Shown: piece by piece, positions 1 through 10,097 of the stretch
Position numbering within the stretch: position 1 is the stretch's first letter
Layout: each line of letters starts with the position of its first letter
DNA from: Favolaschia claudopus
Taxonomy: Eukaryota > Basidiomycota > Agaricomycetes > Agaricales > Mycenaceae
Assembly (NCBI GenBank): GCA_037176885.1
Contig: JAWWNJ010000027.1
Location: 992,001 to 1,056,000, forward strand
Length of the DNA: 64,000 nucleotides
Direction: 5' to 3'
Program-made: the position numbers and the translations under genes
Notes under the pieces: model-generated
What the model was told of the DNA's origin: nothing
The model's database searches: none
Seen by the model: only the letters and a program-made list of their open reading frames with translations

Positions 1-150
1 AAGTTGGCTGTCACATATGCGCAGCTTAAGACACAGTGTCTGTAACGAGTTCGACAGACCGCAGCGCGAAATGAAGGCTAAAAATTCGGGAATTGGAATG
101 CAAGCGGCGGGAGCCACAATTCCAAGCCGAACGAGTGAAGGAAGCGTGGC

Positions 151-1245
151 TTACTGCAATGCAGTAGCTAGCACCGACTCATTGGCATCTCTACAGCGAA
201 TCTCAAACTTCGAGACCATGGAAGTAATAGGCGCGACAGCGGAAAGGGGCGTAAATTTGTCCAGGTGTAGGATGAACGTGGTCCAAGTCGAGCAAAGGCT
301 AAGTGTTGCCAGTGCGTACTGCAGCTCCTCTCCGGCAGACACATAAGAGGTGACCTGACGCAATTTTTCTGCCTTCCATGGGAGCGCCAGACGTGCGGAG
401 GAGGAGAAGGCGGCCGTTTCTAAATTAACGGCATTTTGAAAGCCTTGGACAGGAAAAGGTTGAGTGTGCGGGAGAGAGACAAAGGAGCTGGATGATATGA
501 TGGAGAGATCTCTGAGCAGGGGAAGGGGTTTAGTGCAATCCTTGAAATAATGCGAAATGACGGAAAGCGGAAGTCTCAAATCCACCAGTTCCCATCTGTG
601 GACCTGTTCAAGCATGCAAAGGGGCGCCGAAAGGAACTCGTTATGAGCGGTCTTCTCAGTGGCACGAAGACCAATCCTTAAAGGCACTGTGCCTGATCGC
701 CTGAGATACGCAGCAAAAAGGTGCCGCTCCTTGATGCAGAATTGGGCCAAGTTGAGGTCTATGTGTCTCCATAGGGAGGGACTGCCAGCAATCAGGAAGT
801 ACCATCCGTGGCAAACCTGCAAGGCATCAACCAAACATGAACACGAAGGGGAAGTAACGCAAACAACCTGTGAGCAGTGACGTAGATTGCGAGTGCTATC
901 AATGTAACTGAGTTGAGGTATTGGGCATGCAACCAAGGAGAAGATCTGGAGTAACAGCTCAATGGGGATCCTGCGAATTGGGGAGCAAAGGCTTGTGCAT
1001 CCTGCAGCATATCTCTCCAAATCGACAAGGACTTGTTTCATCCGCACGATGCACTGCCGAACGTTTGAGTCCCCTTGAATTGTTGCCATTCTGCAGATTT
1101 CTCGCCGATAGAGGGCAGCATCCGCCGAACAAGCGGAGGACGCTCTTGAGAAATCGGACGATGAGCCCGTTAAGGGCCATGACGCACGGACTAGTTCTCG
1201 CAACGCAGCGTGCTGAGCGGTGTCAAAGTGAGAGGACGCGTACAT
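151..1245 (-). CDS. F-box domain protein
   Basis: This encodes a probable F-box protein, a substrate adaptor of SCF ubiquitin ligases. The F-box core is seen as SPIRRIPIELLLQIFSLV, the usual form in mushroom-type F-box proteins (SP-I-R-R-P-E-I-L-I-F), preceded by a helical segment with regularly spaced Leu and Arg. Downstream is a Cys and Leu rich region with LRDLSII-type leucine-rich stretches but no clear repeat register. The frame stays open to about 1518, but that part is hydrophobic and has no ATG close to the domain, so I chose the in-frame ATG at 1245, giving about 364 residues. An upstream exon joined by an intron is possible. The C-terminus ends about 200 residues after the F-box, shorter than many relatives, so the gene may be 3'-truncated. 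The F-box call is firm; the target protein is unknown. Confidence 0.7.
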   Translation of the reverse strand: MYASSHFDTAQHAALRELVRASWPLTGSSSDFSRASSACSADAALYRREICRMATIQGDSNVRQCIVRMKQVLVDLERYAAGCTSLCSPIRRIPIELLLQIFSLVACPIPQLSYIDSTRNLRHCSQVVCVTSPSCSCLVDALQVCHGWYFLIAGSPSLWRHIDLNLAQFCIKERHLFAAYLRRSGTVPLRIGLRATEKTAHNEFLSAPLCMLEQVHRWELVDLRLPLSVISHYFKDCTKPLPLLRDLSIISSSSFVSLPHTQPFPVQGFQNAVNLETAAFSSSARLALPWKAEKLRQVTSYVSAGEELQYALATLSLCSTWTTFILHLDKFTPLSAVAPITSMVSKFEIRCRDANESVLATALQ

Positions 1246-1731
1246 GTTGGAAACGTAAAGGTTGGTGACCCATCGCTTCACGTGTTTGACATCGGCTAAT
1301 TTGACGCGAGATATACTGTACGAAGTGCGGAAGATACACAGATAAGTACACATACATAGAGAGTGAGAAAAATTGATGAAAAGGAGAAACATTGCGACAA
1401 GCCAGAAACATTCGAATTTTAGTATGTGTCGGGCTTGGCAATGCCGTAAGCTACGTGCAGCGACGACCGACACACCTTCCATATCGGCGACCTCTTTCTT
1501 TCGTACTTCCACTGCCACCTCGTTCAGCCGCCTCCTCCCGTGGCGTTGTGCTCCCGTTGCGTCAGCATGGCCCTTCCAACAATCAACTATGGTGCGCTTG
1601 ACTTAGTCACCAGGGTGTTACTGGCAACCTTTCATGTGATTCTCAATAAAGATGGACAAAGCGTAAAAGATGTGCGCAAAGGCAGGGTTGAACCATAAAC
1701 CTTTGGATCAGGCTGGATTTGAACTCAGCAT
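1246..1731. other. Upstream region of the F-box gene, no gene seen
   Basis: The stretch holds the presumed promoter and 5' leader of the F-box gene on the minus strand. Short open frames exist in both directions but none has a recognisable motif. No repeat shared with the rest of the window was noticed here. Confidence 0.4.
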
Positions 1732-1733
1732 TA

Positions 1734-2129
1734 GAGCTTATTAGCAGCCGGTGCTTTTCAAAATATACGATGAAAAACTAAGCGAGATCAGTGAAAAACG
1801 GAGGCTCCAAACATGCAAAACCTCGAAAACGTCATCGAGAGATGCGGTCAGGCGCACGGCCGTTCCCCGCTCCAGTGGCGATCATGACAAAGTACATAGG
1901 ATGCTTCCGCGAAAGGTAGAGCTTGTTGCTCGTCGTTCCAAGAGGCTCGCAGGACGGTGAGTAGAGCAGTGAGCGTGGAAGTCGCTCAGAAAGGCAACTC
2001 AAGCGATGCGGCACGAATCGGCACGTTGTTTCCTTTCTTGGAACGGTGAAAAAGTGCTGCTCCACTTGTGGTTTTTGAATGACGTTCTTGTGCGTGAAAT
2101 TTCGTTTTTCACCGGTTGCTAATAAGCTC
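1734..2129. mobile_element. MITE with 20-bp TIRs and TA target duplication
   Basis: A 396-bp element is bounded by inverted repeats GAGCTTATTAGCAGCCGGTG on the left and the complement of GAGCTTATTAGCAACCGGTG on the right, with one mismatch. TA lies immediately outside both ends (1732-1733 and 2130-2131), as expected for Tc1/mariner-type insertion. The interior has no transposase. A further single end of the same family is found at 26935-26949. Confidence 0.75.
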
Positions 2130-2258
2130 TATTTCCGGCGTGTTACCATTACACTAATGACCCGTTACAGCATTTCGAGATTATGAGAAGATTACGTGAT
2201 ATCCATCACAGGAATTCTTGTGCATTACATCCTTGCCAGCACCCTACCTCTGTACAGT

Positions 2259-3036
2259 TAGTGCTGCCGCGAGGTGGAGGCCCTCGGAGGTGAGGTGACC
2301 TTGGCTAGTGCTGCCGGGAGCTGAGTTGGAGCTGAACTCGAGTTGATTGCCCATCAGCTCGCTGTCAGCTCGAGTTGAGCGGAGCTGGCTCAGAGCTGAT
2401 ACCAGATATGGGAATCTACTGTCCCAGGGTTCATCTTTCCACCCGAAGGGCAAAATTTCAGGGGAGAATGGACCAAATTTTTATGTGGAAGGGTTTCCTG
2501 AGCTTTCTTCAAGCTCAAACTGCTTTTTTTACGTCGAAAAACGGCCAAGAAACGGCCAATACAGAAACTGGGGAGGGAGTGTGATGTCACTCAGTTACAC
2601 CGCCAGAAATGTCACGTCGTCTTGACGTCGTCCGCTTTGGGTGACGAGGGTGGAGTCGAGGCGAGCTGGCATCACCTCGAGGTGCCGCTTTTGGGAAGGG
2701 GTCGAGTTGGAGTTGAACTCAGCTCAGAGCTAGCTTCCGGCAACACTAACCTTGGCCTTAAACTGTTGCCATTTATGGTAGTCGAGGTGATGGCGCCTTG
2801 AGACTGTTTTCGGAAATAATACTCAAAAACAGTTGTTAGCACCAGAGAAACGTGATACTTGCTCATGAGCGGGTCACTGGAGGCTAGCTGAACTTTTTTC
2901 GCAGCTCAGGGAATGAAAATGAAGTGAAGAGAGTGAATTTCGAGGTGGACTGCTGAGGTGACGTCATCTCAAGGTGGGTTCAAGGTTGATGGGCCATCAC
3001 CTCAAGGTACCTCGACCTCGCCTCGCGGCAGCACTA
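2259..3036. mobile_element. hAT MITE copy A (327 bp, interrupted)
   Basis: The ends read TAGTGCTGCCGCGAGG and its complement. Removing the nested element at 2306-2748 together with one 8-bp duplication leaves exactly 327 bp, the same length as copies B (17163-17489) and C (43161-43487). The 8-mer TGTACAGT lies directly before the left end and again after the right end, there separated from it by four extra bases (AGTA). The element has no coding capacity. The TIR and 8-bp duplication point to the hAT superfamily. Confidence 0.8.
2306..2748. mobile_element. hAT element nested in MITE copy A
   Basis: This 443-bp element starts TAGTGCTGCCGGGAGCT and ends with the complement of TAGTGTTGCCGGAAGCT. 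It is flanked by a perfect 8-bp duplication ACCTTGGC (2298-2305 and 2749-2756), and it interrupts a continuous match between copy A and copies B and C. Its TIR is related to, but distinct from, that of its host MITE. No transposase is encoded. Confidence 0.85.
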
Positions 3037-3471
3037 AGTATGTACAGTTGCGTCGAAATCAAATTACTTACCAAATAAGGGTTTCCATCAGAACTGCCCA
3101 ACCGCGCAGGAAAAGGAAGAGCGGGGGAGTAGTTGCGTAACTGATGCCGGCAGAAGTGTTTGCCGACGGAGGTTCAGCCGAATCAGGAAAAGCGCTTTGT
3201 TTGAGCTCAAACCCGGCACATCAGAGCAATGTGCCTGGTTTGCTTCGTATGTGACTGGTCCCAAACTGGTCGGAATGTACGTGCGGTACTAGTTTAGTAT
3301 ATCCTCGCATTTGCTTGTCTGAAGCCTTCAGTATTCAACACACAAACTAGTACTGGATGTTATCAAAATTTGCCAGCGGCTGGCACAAACCCCACAGAAT
3401 TTTGAACAATCGAACAACACCTGGTCAATGGAGCCATTTTTGAGCTGAATCCTGTTGATGGGATACAGTAC

Positions 3472-3625
3472 TACTGTACAATTTCGATCAATTCGTCTGT
3501 CACGCGTCACAGCCGATTTCCGGGGACCCCGCCAATAATTTTCTTTCGATTTTAGCGGAATTTGGAGATTTGTCGGAAAAATTAAAAAGTCACGTGCGAG
3601 ACGAATTGATCGAAATAGTACAGTA
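3472..3625. mobile_element. Short stem-loop MITE with TA ends
   Basis: Inverted repeats of 27 bp, ending in TTTCGATCAATTCGTCT, differ at one position and close with TA at both outer edges (3472-3473 and 3624-3625). The 154-bp unit could fold into a long hairpin. It carries no open reading frame of note. Confidence 0.65.
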
Positions 3626-3893
3626 TCTTTACCCCGGTAGTGACCACTGTTTTTGATGGCAGGCGATAACTTCGGGTTGAGGGAGGGGTTTCCGCCCGGC
3701 ACTGAGTTTTGAGGAGATATATGTCTCTAAGTTAGTAGTGTCCATGGATTTTGGCGGGCGTTTAGCAGGGTCACAAAAGTGTCACAAAAACTCCCTTTCA
3801 TTTTATTGAAGACCTTCCTAGGCATACAGCGGGCCAGGATTATGTCAAATGAACATTTGAGTATTACAGTCGTTCCTAAAAAGGATGAGATTA

Positions 3894-4075
3894 CAGCAGC
3901 TATTCTGAAAACGATAGACACTTTGAACTTTCGAGCTGAATTCGGGCCGGCCAAATTTCAAATTTCAGCGCTCGCACCTCCGGAGTTGTGATTGATCAGA
4001 ATCTGGCTGCGTTGGAGCTCTACGGCGCGAACTGAGCTCTAAAATCGAAATTGTCTATCGTTTTCAAAATAGCTG
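3894..4075. mobile_element. MITE with GAAAACGATAGACA inverted repeats
   Basis: The left end reads CAGCAGCTATTCTGAAAACG and continues ATAGACA. The right end is the complement of CAGCTATTTTGAAAACG followed by ATAGACA, so the repeats match apart from a 3-bp indel and one substitution. TA is found just outside each end (3892-3893 and 4076-4077). The 182-bp element has no gene and fits a Tc1/mariner-type MITE. Confidence 0.65.
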
Positions 4076-4077
4076 TA

Positions 4078-4795
4078 ACGGCATTTTTTTTCGGACCGGT
4101 TCCGAAAACGGATCCATCCTAATTCGGTTGTTTGGCGTATAAACAACGCCCCAGGAGGAGGGTCCGGATGCCTGGTCCGCCGCGGGAAGGCCGGACCTGC
4201 GTCGGATCCCTCGGGTTTCGACGATTCGGCCGAGGATGGCGACGCCTCGTCATCATTATTAGGTTGGGCATGGCGATATCAATTCTTTCATTGTACAAGT
4301 TCAGAAGCGGAATAAATCATTCTGAAGAAGCCAATCGACAGAGAATATGCGAACATGGGAGGGTACGCAAAATCTTAGAAGCGTCTGGGAAGGAAGTGCG
4401 GCACAAGTTGAAAGTCTTTGATTCAGCTCATTAAAAGTGGCTGATTAGAGCCACCTAATTGAGGGGAGGTCTGTGTGCGATCGGGAATTCCCGCGTACCT
4501 GTCCAACAGATATCTGGATCGGAACCCCCATCAACAGCATAATGCTCAGGAGACCGACCGATACTGAGCGGAGCTTGAACTTGCAGTGAGGTAAGCTGAT
4601 AGTCAGTTCCCATCAATTCTGCAGTTCCGCTCTCAAGACTCGTGGGTTGCATAATTGCACTGTGCCCGCGGTGTTCTGCCTTGAACACCTGCAACTATAA
4701 TTGGAAGGCCATGGAACTTCCATTAAATAAAACAATGTTTAATGCATTCGGAAAATGATCAAATCCCGTTCTCAATTCTCAGGCCAACCACTATT
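4078..4795. other. Unassigned sequence
   Basis: No gene or named element is recognised. A short GC-rich stretch at 4140-4240 differs in composition from its AT-richer neighbours. Open frames of 80-100 codons occur in it without motifs. Confidence 0.4.
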
Positions 4796-4809
4796 TGAAC
4801 TTCATTCAG

Positions 4810-5061
4810 ATGCCTGGCTCGGAGTCATTTCAAGCTTGCCGCGTTTGGAAGAGTGCCGCGTTTGGCAGTCGCAAGAGGTCTGTGCGCATCAAATCAGGTA
4901 AGCAACGTGCAATACGAAGCCAAATACTGATCCCACTTTCTCTCCCTTACCATCACAATCCCCGCCCCCACCGACTAACTACCTGCTCTCAAATAGGCAT
5001 GGATTTGTTACACCCTGCCGCTGAGGAGCGACATCCATCACTGATGAACAGCCCGGCGTGA
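4810..5061 (+). pseudogene. Intron-containing fragment, possibly ribosomal protein eS27-like
   Basis: Two exon-like pieces are separated by a good fungal intron: donor GTAAGC near 4900 and acceptor CAAATAG just before GCATGG near 4998. Joined, the second piece reads MDLLHPAAEERHPSLMNSPA and stops. The segment DLLHPxAEExxH resembles the start of ribosomal protein eS27, which has DLLHP followed by an acidic AEE and basic residues. The zinc-binding part of eS27 is absent. It may be a captured or degraded fragment; the similarity is short and could be chance. Confidence 0.25.
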
Positions 5062-5203
5062 TGACGGCCTCCCGTTTTGGGAATAACCCACTCAAAAAGG
5101 AACTACGTCCGAACGTCGTCCGCCCTCTCCGCGAGCTCGCTCTGGAGCTCAGTTGTCCTCACTGTCCTTTCTCTACTACCTTAATCTATGCATATTTCAA
5201 AAC

Positions 5204-5425
5204 ATGGACTCTTCGCCACCCATTCAAGTAGTCTCACAGCCGGAAACTCCCGCTCAATGGATGAAGCGCGTTCTATCTGCAAGGTGCAAACTCACGCGAC
5301 TACGGCCATTCCAGCTGGACCTGGCCCTCGAAATCGACAATAAAAAAAACGTTTTCTGCGTGATAGCAACCGGGATGGGGAAAACCTTGGTCTTGATGGA
5401 CTTATCTCCACAGTTTCCGTATTAG
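5204..5425 (+). pseudogene. RecQ-like DNA helicase, N-terminal fragment
   Basis: The 73-residue frame from the ATG at 5204 has the layout of a RecQ/DEAD helicase start: LRPFQLDLALEI corresponds to the Q-motif region and is followed by a P-loop, ATGMGKTLV (Walker A with intact GKT). It stops 15 residues after the P-loop, and no DExH box or later helicase motif follows in any frame, so this is a truncated copy. The source could be a cellular helicase gene or a helicase captured by a mobile element. A second, different RecQ-like pseudogene lies at 8465-10657. Confidence 0.55.
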
Positions 5426-5429
5426 ATGC

Positions 5430-6560
5430 TACAATACATACAGTACTGCAAAATCTTGGTTACTTTTTGTGATGATACGATGATTACGACCAACTACGCT
5501 ATACAAATAGCTCAGGTAAATACCTCGTTGGTTCGGTATGGCGCACAAGTATGCAAAAAAAAAGCAAGTAAATCGGCTTATGAAGTTGAACCGTGATGTT
5601 TGTTTTCATATAACGTTTATAAATTTCAATGTTGATATATTGTCTTCAGGTACTGAGGCCTTTTGCCTCTTCAGACTTGTCTCCGCCTACCAAATCGCTT
5701 CTTTGGAAGTTCAACGTTCAACTTGAACTTTGTATTTTTCGTTTAAGTCCAACTGACGACGTGGCAGTCACGTGTTGCGCTCCATTGTTGGGCGAATAGC
5801 GTTTAGTCGACGAATACAACCCAAAAACTACTGTGGGAGGCATGGGGGCAAGGAGAGCACACTGAACAAAGGGGTAGCGGATAAGTACATGGGTACTGGG
5901 GTATTATTGGAGAACACCCTGAGGCTCGGGCTCAAGTTCAGGCCATTGATAGCAAAGAAACTCCTCTTTTGAGCAATTCTTACCAATATTGCAAGGGTTC
6001 TCAGTAGCAGCATGTTAGGAAATGAACTTTAAAAAGCTTGAAATATTTTCTCCAGCGTCCACAGAGCGAAAATCGCAACTTTTTTTTTTTCACCCTTCGA
6101 GATTTGGCGGGTGGCTGTGCAAACGTAATGCTTATATAAGGGTGCCGCATCGGGGTGACGTCTATCTTAGACGTCGTCTCGTTCTTTTTGCTCGTGCGTA
6201 ACGGTGCGTCTCACAGCAAATTGTTGATATTGACGCAACTATGGTGCGCTCGGCCTAAACACCACCAATCAGGTCCCATCAATGATGCCATCACTGATGT
6301 CTCAAACCGACTGAAGGACCTTTTTCTTCTGTTTCTGTGGCCTTTGGAGGATAGAAATGTTTACTACAGCCCTGAAAGCAGTGTTGGCACTGACCCGGTA
6401 TACAGTGGCGGCGAGATCACTTTGCTCGCCTTTTTAGAAAATCCCCATCAAACCTCACCTTTTCGCTAACAGAACAGATTGAAGGCATAGTTCAGGTGGG
6501 GCGAAATACTCAGAGGCACAAATCCGTCTCTATTGTGCACTTTTCGACACAGTTTCAGCT
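5430..6560. other. Unassigned AT-rich sequence
   Basis: No protein family is recognised. A TATA-like TATATAAG sits at about 6132, downstream of a T-rich tract, and could be an old promoter, but the frame that follows shows no motif. Confidence 0.3.
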
Positions 6561-6564
6561 AATA

Positions 6565-7105
6565 TGTAAGGTAGGCGTCAGTCACTTACAACAAGCGGTC
6601 ACATGACGTGTCACGTCACGCGTAACGCGGCAAAAATTTCGACACGAAAACAAAACCTGCTGGATTTTGCTCAATGTCAACGATTTTGAGGTCGAAAAAA
6701 AAAATGGTCATTATGTAACCATAACTGGAGATAGGATGAGATTTCTCTAGCCATTGTTGTATGATGCCCCAAGATGTTGCGCACTGCAGCCAATGTTCAC
6801 GGTATAGCGTGTACGCTGTTGTGCTGGCGGGTTGCCGGTAATTGATGGGATTTTACTCTATATGGTGCGTGGGAGTGTTACTTAAGCGGCAAATTTCGCC
6901 ATCGTCCCAAACCAAAATGGCTCCAATCGCTGAAAAACTCATTTCTGCATTCAAAAAAAATGGGTTGGAAGAATGGTCTACTGCTCCATCCCAAGAAAGT
7001 ATTTTTGAATTTTGAGACCAGGGATGTCTTCCATTTGCTCAAATACACCATTTCTAGGTCCCACACTTTGGTCATGTGACCGCTCGCTGACGCCTACTTA
7101 CCACA
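6565..7105. mobile_element. TIR element with AGTAGGCGTCAG ends
   Basis: The left side reads TGTAAGGTAGGCGTCAG followed by AGCGGTCACATGAC. The right side is the complement of TGTGGTAAGTAGGCGTCAG with AGCGGTCACATGAC, so the imperfect inverted repeat spans about 45 bp with indels. TA is present outside both ends (6563-6564 and 7106-7107). The interior codes for nothing recognised. A GC-rich repeat starts directly to the right. Confidence 0.6.
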
Positions 7106-7112
7106 TAAGTGA

Positions 7113-7306
7113 AACAAGCTTAAGCACCCCGCCTTCGGCAGGGCCGGCTCGCTGCGCTCGCGTCCCTCCCTACGGCTGGTGCACAGCTTGTCGGGGCTCC
7201 GCCCCAAACCCCGGTTTAATTTTTTTGCGAATTTTTTTTTGCTGGATTCCGTGCCCGCGGCGCCGCACTGCCGCTCGCTGCACTCGCCGGCGCGCGGCGC
7301 CGGGGA
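7113..7306. repeat. GC-rich dispersed repeat, copy 1
   Basis: The unit begins AACAAGCTTAAGCACCCCGCC-like and is full of short self-complementary words such as GCTCGCTGCGCTCGC and GGCGCGCGGCGCC. An inverted copy lies at 44241-44777, there split by a TIR element. The uninterrupted copy here shows that CAGCCGTAGG joins directly to the GTGCAC side. GC content is far above the surrounding sequence. No coding sense is visible. Confidence 0.7.
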
Positions 7307-7827
7307 CCCCGTGATTTTCTGTCAAAAAGCACGTTACTTTCTGTCAAAAGTCACGTTACTAACGTCACCTTGTGTTTTCATGTATAGGACAGTTTAATTC
7401 AAGTTTAATTTTTACATGATGACAGAAGGATTGAGCCAAAAACAGACGGAAAGTCGCCAAGTTTTCTACATAGAACATTGTACTCTTAGTTGTAGAGGCC
7501 ACCCACATAGTTTGGCCTCTCAGAATACGTCGTTTTTGCATGGTTTGGCCGAGTTTGATGCGAATTACTATAAAAGGCAAGCAAAGTGATCTCGCCGCCA
7601 CTGTATACCTTGCTTCCGAGTCAACCAAACAGCGATCAAAAAAACCATTTACCAGCTGTAGTATCTGTACAATGTCCTGAATATACATACATTACAACTG
7701 CTAAGTATTCTAAATCCAAAATCTAGGACCACCAACTTAGGGCTGGGAAGGTGTACAACCAGATTAAATCCCAATTGTTCCCAGAACAGCAGAATAGGAA
7801 TCTAATGGAGTACCATTAGCACGATCA

Positions 7828-8024
7828 CAATTTCCTTTGACCTTGGCCTGGGCCATCTGACTCTCAGTAAGGCAGTTATTGATCTTGGTAAACAAGATTT
7901 TGCTCCTGGGTTGTCGTTTGTTGCGATTTCAAGAGTAAACGGAATAGCATTCCGTTCACCTTTTTTACTAGAAAGATTGCAGAAGCCAAATGAAACTACA
8001 GTGCAGCAGATGCTCCAGAGTTGA
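7828..8024 (+). pseudogene. PIF1-type helicase, C-terminal fragment
   Basis: Two frames together give the end of a PIF1 helicase. QFPLTLAWAI is seen first, then LTLSKAVIDLGKQDFAPGLS and FVAISRV in a shifted frame. In PIF1 proteins these flank the THKSQG motif; here that short motif is missing, so a small deletion caused the shift. The remainder (RSPFLLERLQK) fits the terminal helix of this family. Upstream helicase motifs are not recognisable. Fragments of this type are usual debris of fungal Helitrons or of cellular PIF1 paralogues. Confidence 0.6.
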
Positions 8025-8464
8025 TTTGGAGCGGAGAGAGACCTTAGGCCTTAGGTTTCAAACTCAAGACTTACGGATTTGATATCCAGGATATTCTTGC
8101 TGAATTTCAGTTTTTTGAGCCTTTTCAACAGTTGCATGAGTACTTAGAATAGAATAAGTGTATTTGGTCTATAGTAATTCAGTAGATTGCATGTACGGAC
8201 TGAAGCAAGCTTCCCCTCCTATGTGGACCATTGTCCACATACCCAACATGTTCTCGACGTTCCTACGCATTCCGTACAGAGCCAGATTAGATATCGGAGC
8301 TCCTACCTAATCTGACAGCTCTTGACGCTTGATTAATTTTGAGTGTGATGGCAACAAGGGCGTAGGAACGTCTGGGCCACTTCGATTGGGTCACCTACCA
8401 TAACCCGCTTCGCGCGTCACTGTGTCCACTCCATTCGCTCGCGTCCGCCGCCAACTCCAGGACC
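8025..8464. promoter_or_regulatory. Putative promoter region of the split helicase gene
   Basis: The 440 bp before the helicase ATG at 8465 hold no gene. A near-palindrome around 8282-8313 (CCAGATTAGATATC and CTACCTAATCTGA) and a GC-richer segment just before the ATG are the only structures noticed. The promoter role is inferred from position. Confidence 0.25.
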
Positions 8465-8512
8465 ATGCCTCCGGAGGGTGGCGACCGTCACCCCGCCCTC
8501 CGCGAGCGGTCT

Positions 8513-8697
8513 TGTAAGGGGAGAAGGGCCCAGGAGCCAAGTCGATAACAAACCTGGGGATCAGAGATCCCCAGTGAACTACTTATATACAAGAGGTGAC
8601 GTAAGATATGACATAAGTGAGCACACAGCATGATGTCTTGGAGACAGAGAACTTCTGCCCAAGTCAGAAGATGTCATAGCTGTGGAATCCCCTGACA
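8513..8697 (-). repeat. 3' LTR of the KH-Gag element
   Basis: This 185-bp repeat matches 9913-10097 almost base for base; one visible difference is A for G near 8612. The near-identity suggests recent insertion. The inner edge adjoins the polypurine tract. Confidence 0.85.
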
Positions 8698-8760
8698 TCA
8701 CCCCCTCTTCAAGATTCGTCGCCTCGACGAAGACCAGAGCCCAGTAGAATGAACGATCCT

Positions 8761-9807
8761 TCAAAATCCTGGATCGCCACGGAAGAGTAGGTTGCCCTGG
8801 GAGTCAATCCGCGAATCAGACGCAGACACTGCACCGCCTCGCCGTGCCGTCTGTTGTCGACGTCCCCTTTCAGGTCGAATAGCATCAATGGCCATAGGCG
8901 AAGGAGCTACTGAACGTGGAGAGGGGGACGGGATGGCAGTGGGCATGGCCACCGAGGGGGCATAAGGAGTAGAGCTGGGGCGGGGAGTAGGAATAGGGGA
9001 CGCCATTACCTGCGTAGGAATAGAGATGGCGGCAGGGTTATGGGGTAGAGAGTTAGAGGCGGGGTAGGAAGACTCCTGTGGTGCAAATCGCACCCCAGAC
9101 TTCCTTGGCTGTGTAGCGGCACCTGGGTGCGGCTGAGCACTGGCCGCTGGAGGGGGTGGAACCGGAGCCGGTGGCTGAGACGGATGGACGGGGTGTGCGC
9201 GCTTCTTCAGCGGGCGAGCGCCCTCGCCAGAAGCGTTCGGCAAAACCGGCACCGGGCCAGGAGGGGGAGGGGCAGGGTCCCCGGAAAGGCGTGACGGACC
9301 TTTCTTCTTAGAGCGGATACGCTTACGCATGAAACGCTTCCCAAGCGCAATTAGCGCTTCACCGATTTGCTGGTCGGTACCACGGATAGATACACGGCGC
9401 TCCAAGGGGGAAGCCTTATCAGTATAGGCTCGAAGTTGGGCGCCGGAGATGTCGTGCGACTGATGAAGACCCTTACCACCACGGCCAACGATATGCCCGA
9501 CGACCGAGTCAGGCACCACAAGCGTACACGAGTAGCGGGACGGTGCGTCCTGTGCAGTAGGGAGGGTTTCGGCGAGTGGTATGGCGGTGTGGCCGACAGC
9601 GATGATGGCAGGGGTAGGGGCTGGGGTTGATGGTTCAGAGCCCCAGCGAGCGCCATCCCAGGAGAAGCGCCAGGCATGCCCTCGGGGAGTAGAGGCTGCA
9701 GTGTCCCCAAACTCAAGACGATCAAGACGGTCGTGGACGCGCTGTAGTTCGCTTCGAAGGAAAGTGCAGTAGGAATAAAGGTCCTGAGGAACTGCGGGGG
9801 TTGCCAT
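8761..9807 (-). CDS. Gag-like protein with a KH RNA-binding domain
   Basis: The 348-residue protein starts at ATG 9807. After a coiled N-terminus (LRSELQRVHDRLDRLEF) comes a KH domain at about residues 90-165, with the hallmark GxxG loop in VVGHIVGRGGKG and the downstream V-S-I-R-G-T strand and A-L-I-A-L helix. A basic stretch (RFMRKRIRSKKKG) follows, and the C-terminal half is rich in Pro, Ser and Ala. There is no CCHC zinc knuckle. By position between two LTRs it should be the Gag of the element, and the KH domain is the likely RNA-packaging module; that role is inferred. The frame is intact. Confidence 0.75.
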   Translation of the reverse strand: MATPAVPQDLYSYCTFLRSELQRVHDRLDRLEFGDTAASTPRGHAWRFSWDGARWGSEPSTPAPTPAIIAVGHTAIPLAETLPTAQDAPSRYSCTLVVPDSVVGHIVGRGGKGLHQSHDISGAQLRAYTDKASPLERRVSIRGTDQQIGEALIALGKRFMRKRIRSKKKGPSRLSGDPAPPPPGPVPVLPNASGEGARPLKKRAHPVHPSQPPAPVPPPPAASAQPHPGAATQPRKSGVRFAPQESSYPASNSLPHNPAAISIPTQVMASPIPTPRPSSTPYAPSVAMPTAIPSPSPRSVAPSPMAIDAIRPERGRRQQTARRGGAVSASDSRIDSQGNLLFRGDPGF

Positions 9808-9912
9808 AGCAAGGTAGGTGTAAGGTCGATGGTAGGATGAGGGCAGAGTAGGAAGTAGGGTGGTCGGCTGGGGCTAGGAGAGTGCCAGAGTCGAATAGAA
9901 GGTTTGTTATGC

Positions 9913-10097
9913 TGTAAGGGGAGAAGGGCCCAGGAGCCAAGTCGATAACAAACCTGGGGATCAGAGATCCCCAGTGAACTACTTATATACAAGAGGTGAC
10001 GTAAGATATGACATAAGTGAGCGCACAGCATGATGTCTTGGAGACAGAGAACTTCTGCCCAAGTCAGAAGATGTCATAGCTGTGGAATCCCCTGACA
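9913..10097 (-). repeat. 5' LTR of the KH-Gag element
   Basis: This is the upstream LTR for the minus-strand Gag gene, 185 bp, equal in length to the copy at 8513. Transcription should start within it. Confidence 0.85.

Larger units (their letters stand above)
8513..10097 (-). mobile_element. Small LTR retroelement carrying a KH-domain Gag
   Basis: Two 185-bp direct repeats (8513-8697 and 9913-10097) bound the element; read on the minus strand each runs TGTCAG...CTTACA. Flanking pentamers GGTCT and GCTCT match at four of five positions. A polypurine tract (complement of TCACCCCCTCTTCAAG) borders the 3' LTR at 8698. The interior encodes only one Gag-like protein and no protease, reverse transcriptase or integrase, so the element must borrow enzymes from another element. 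It sits inside a helicase gene. Confidence 0.85.

Noticed and set aside
1246..1518. An N-terminal extension of the F-box protein with hydrophobic segments, possibly a membrane anchor.
   Set aside because: The upstream frame starts at a non-ATG codon, and its hydrophobic part probably reflects an intron or 5' UTR.
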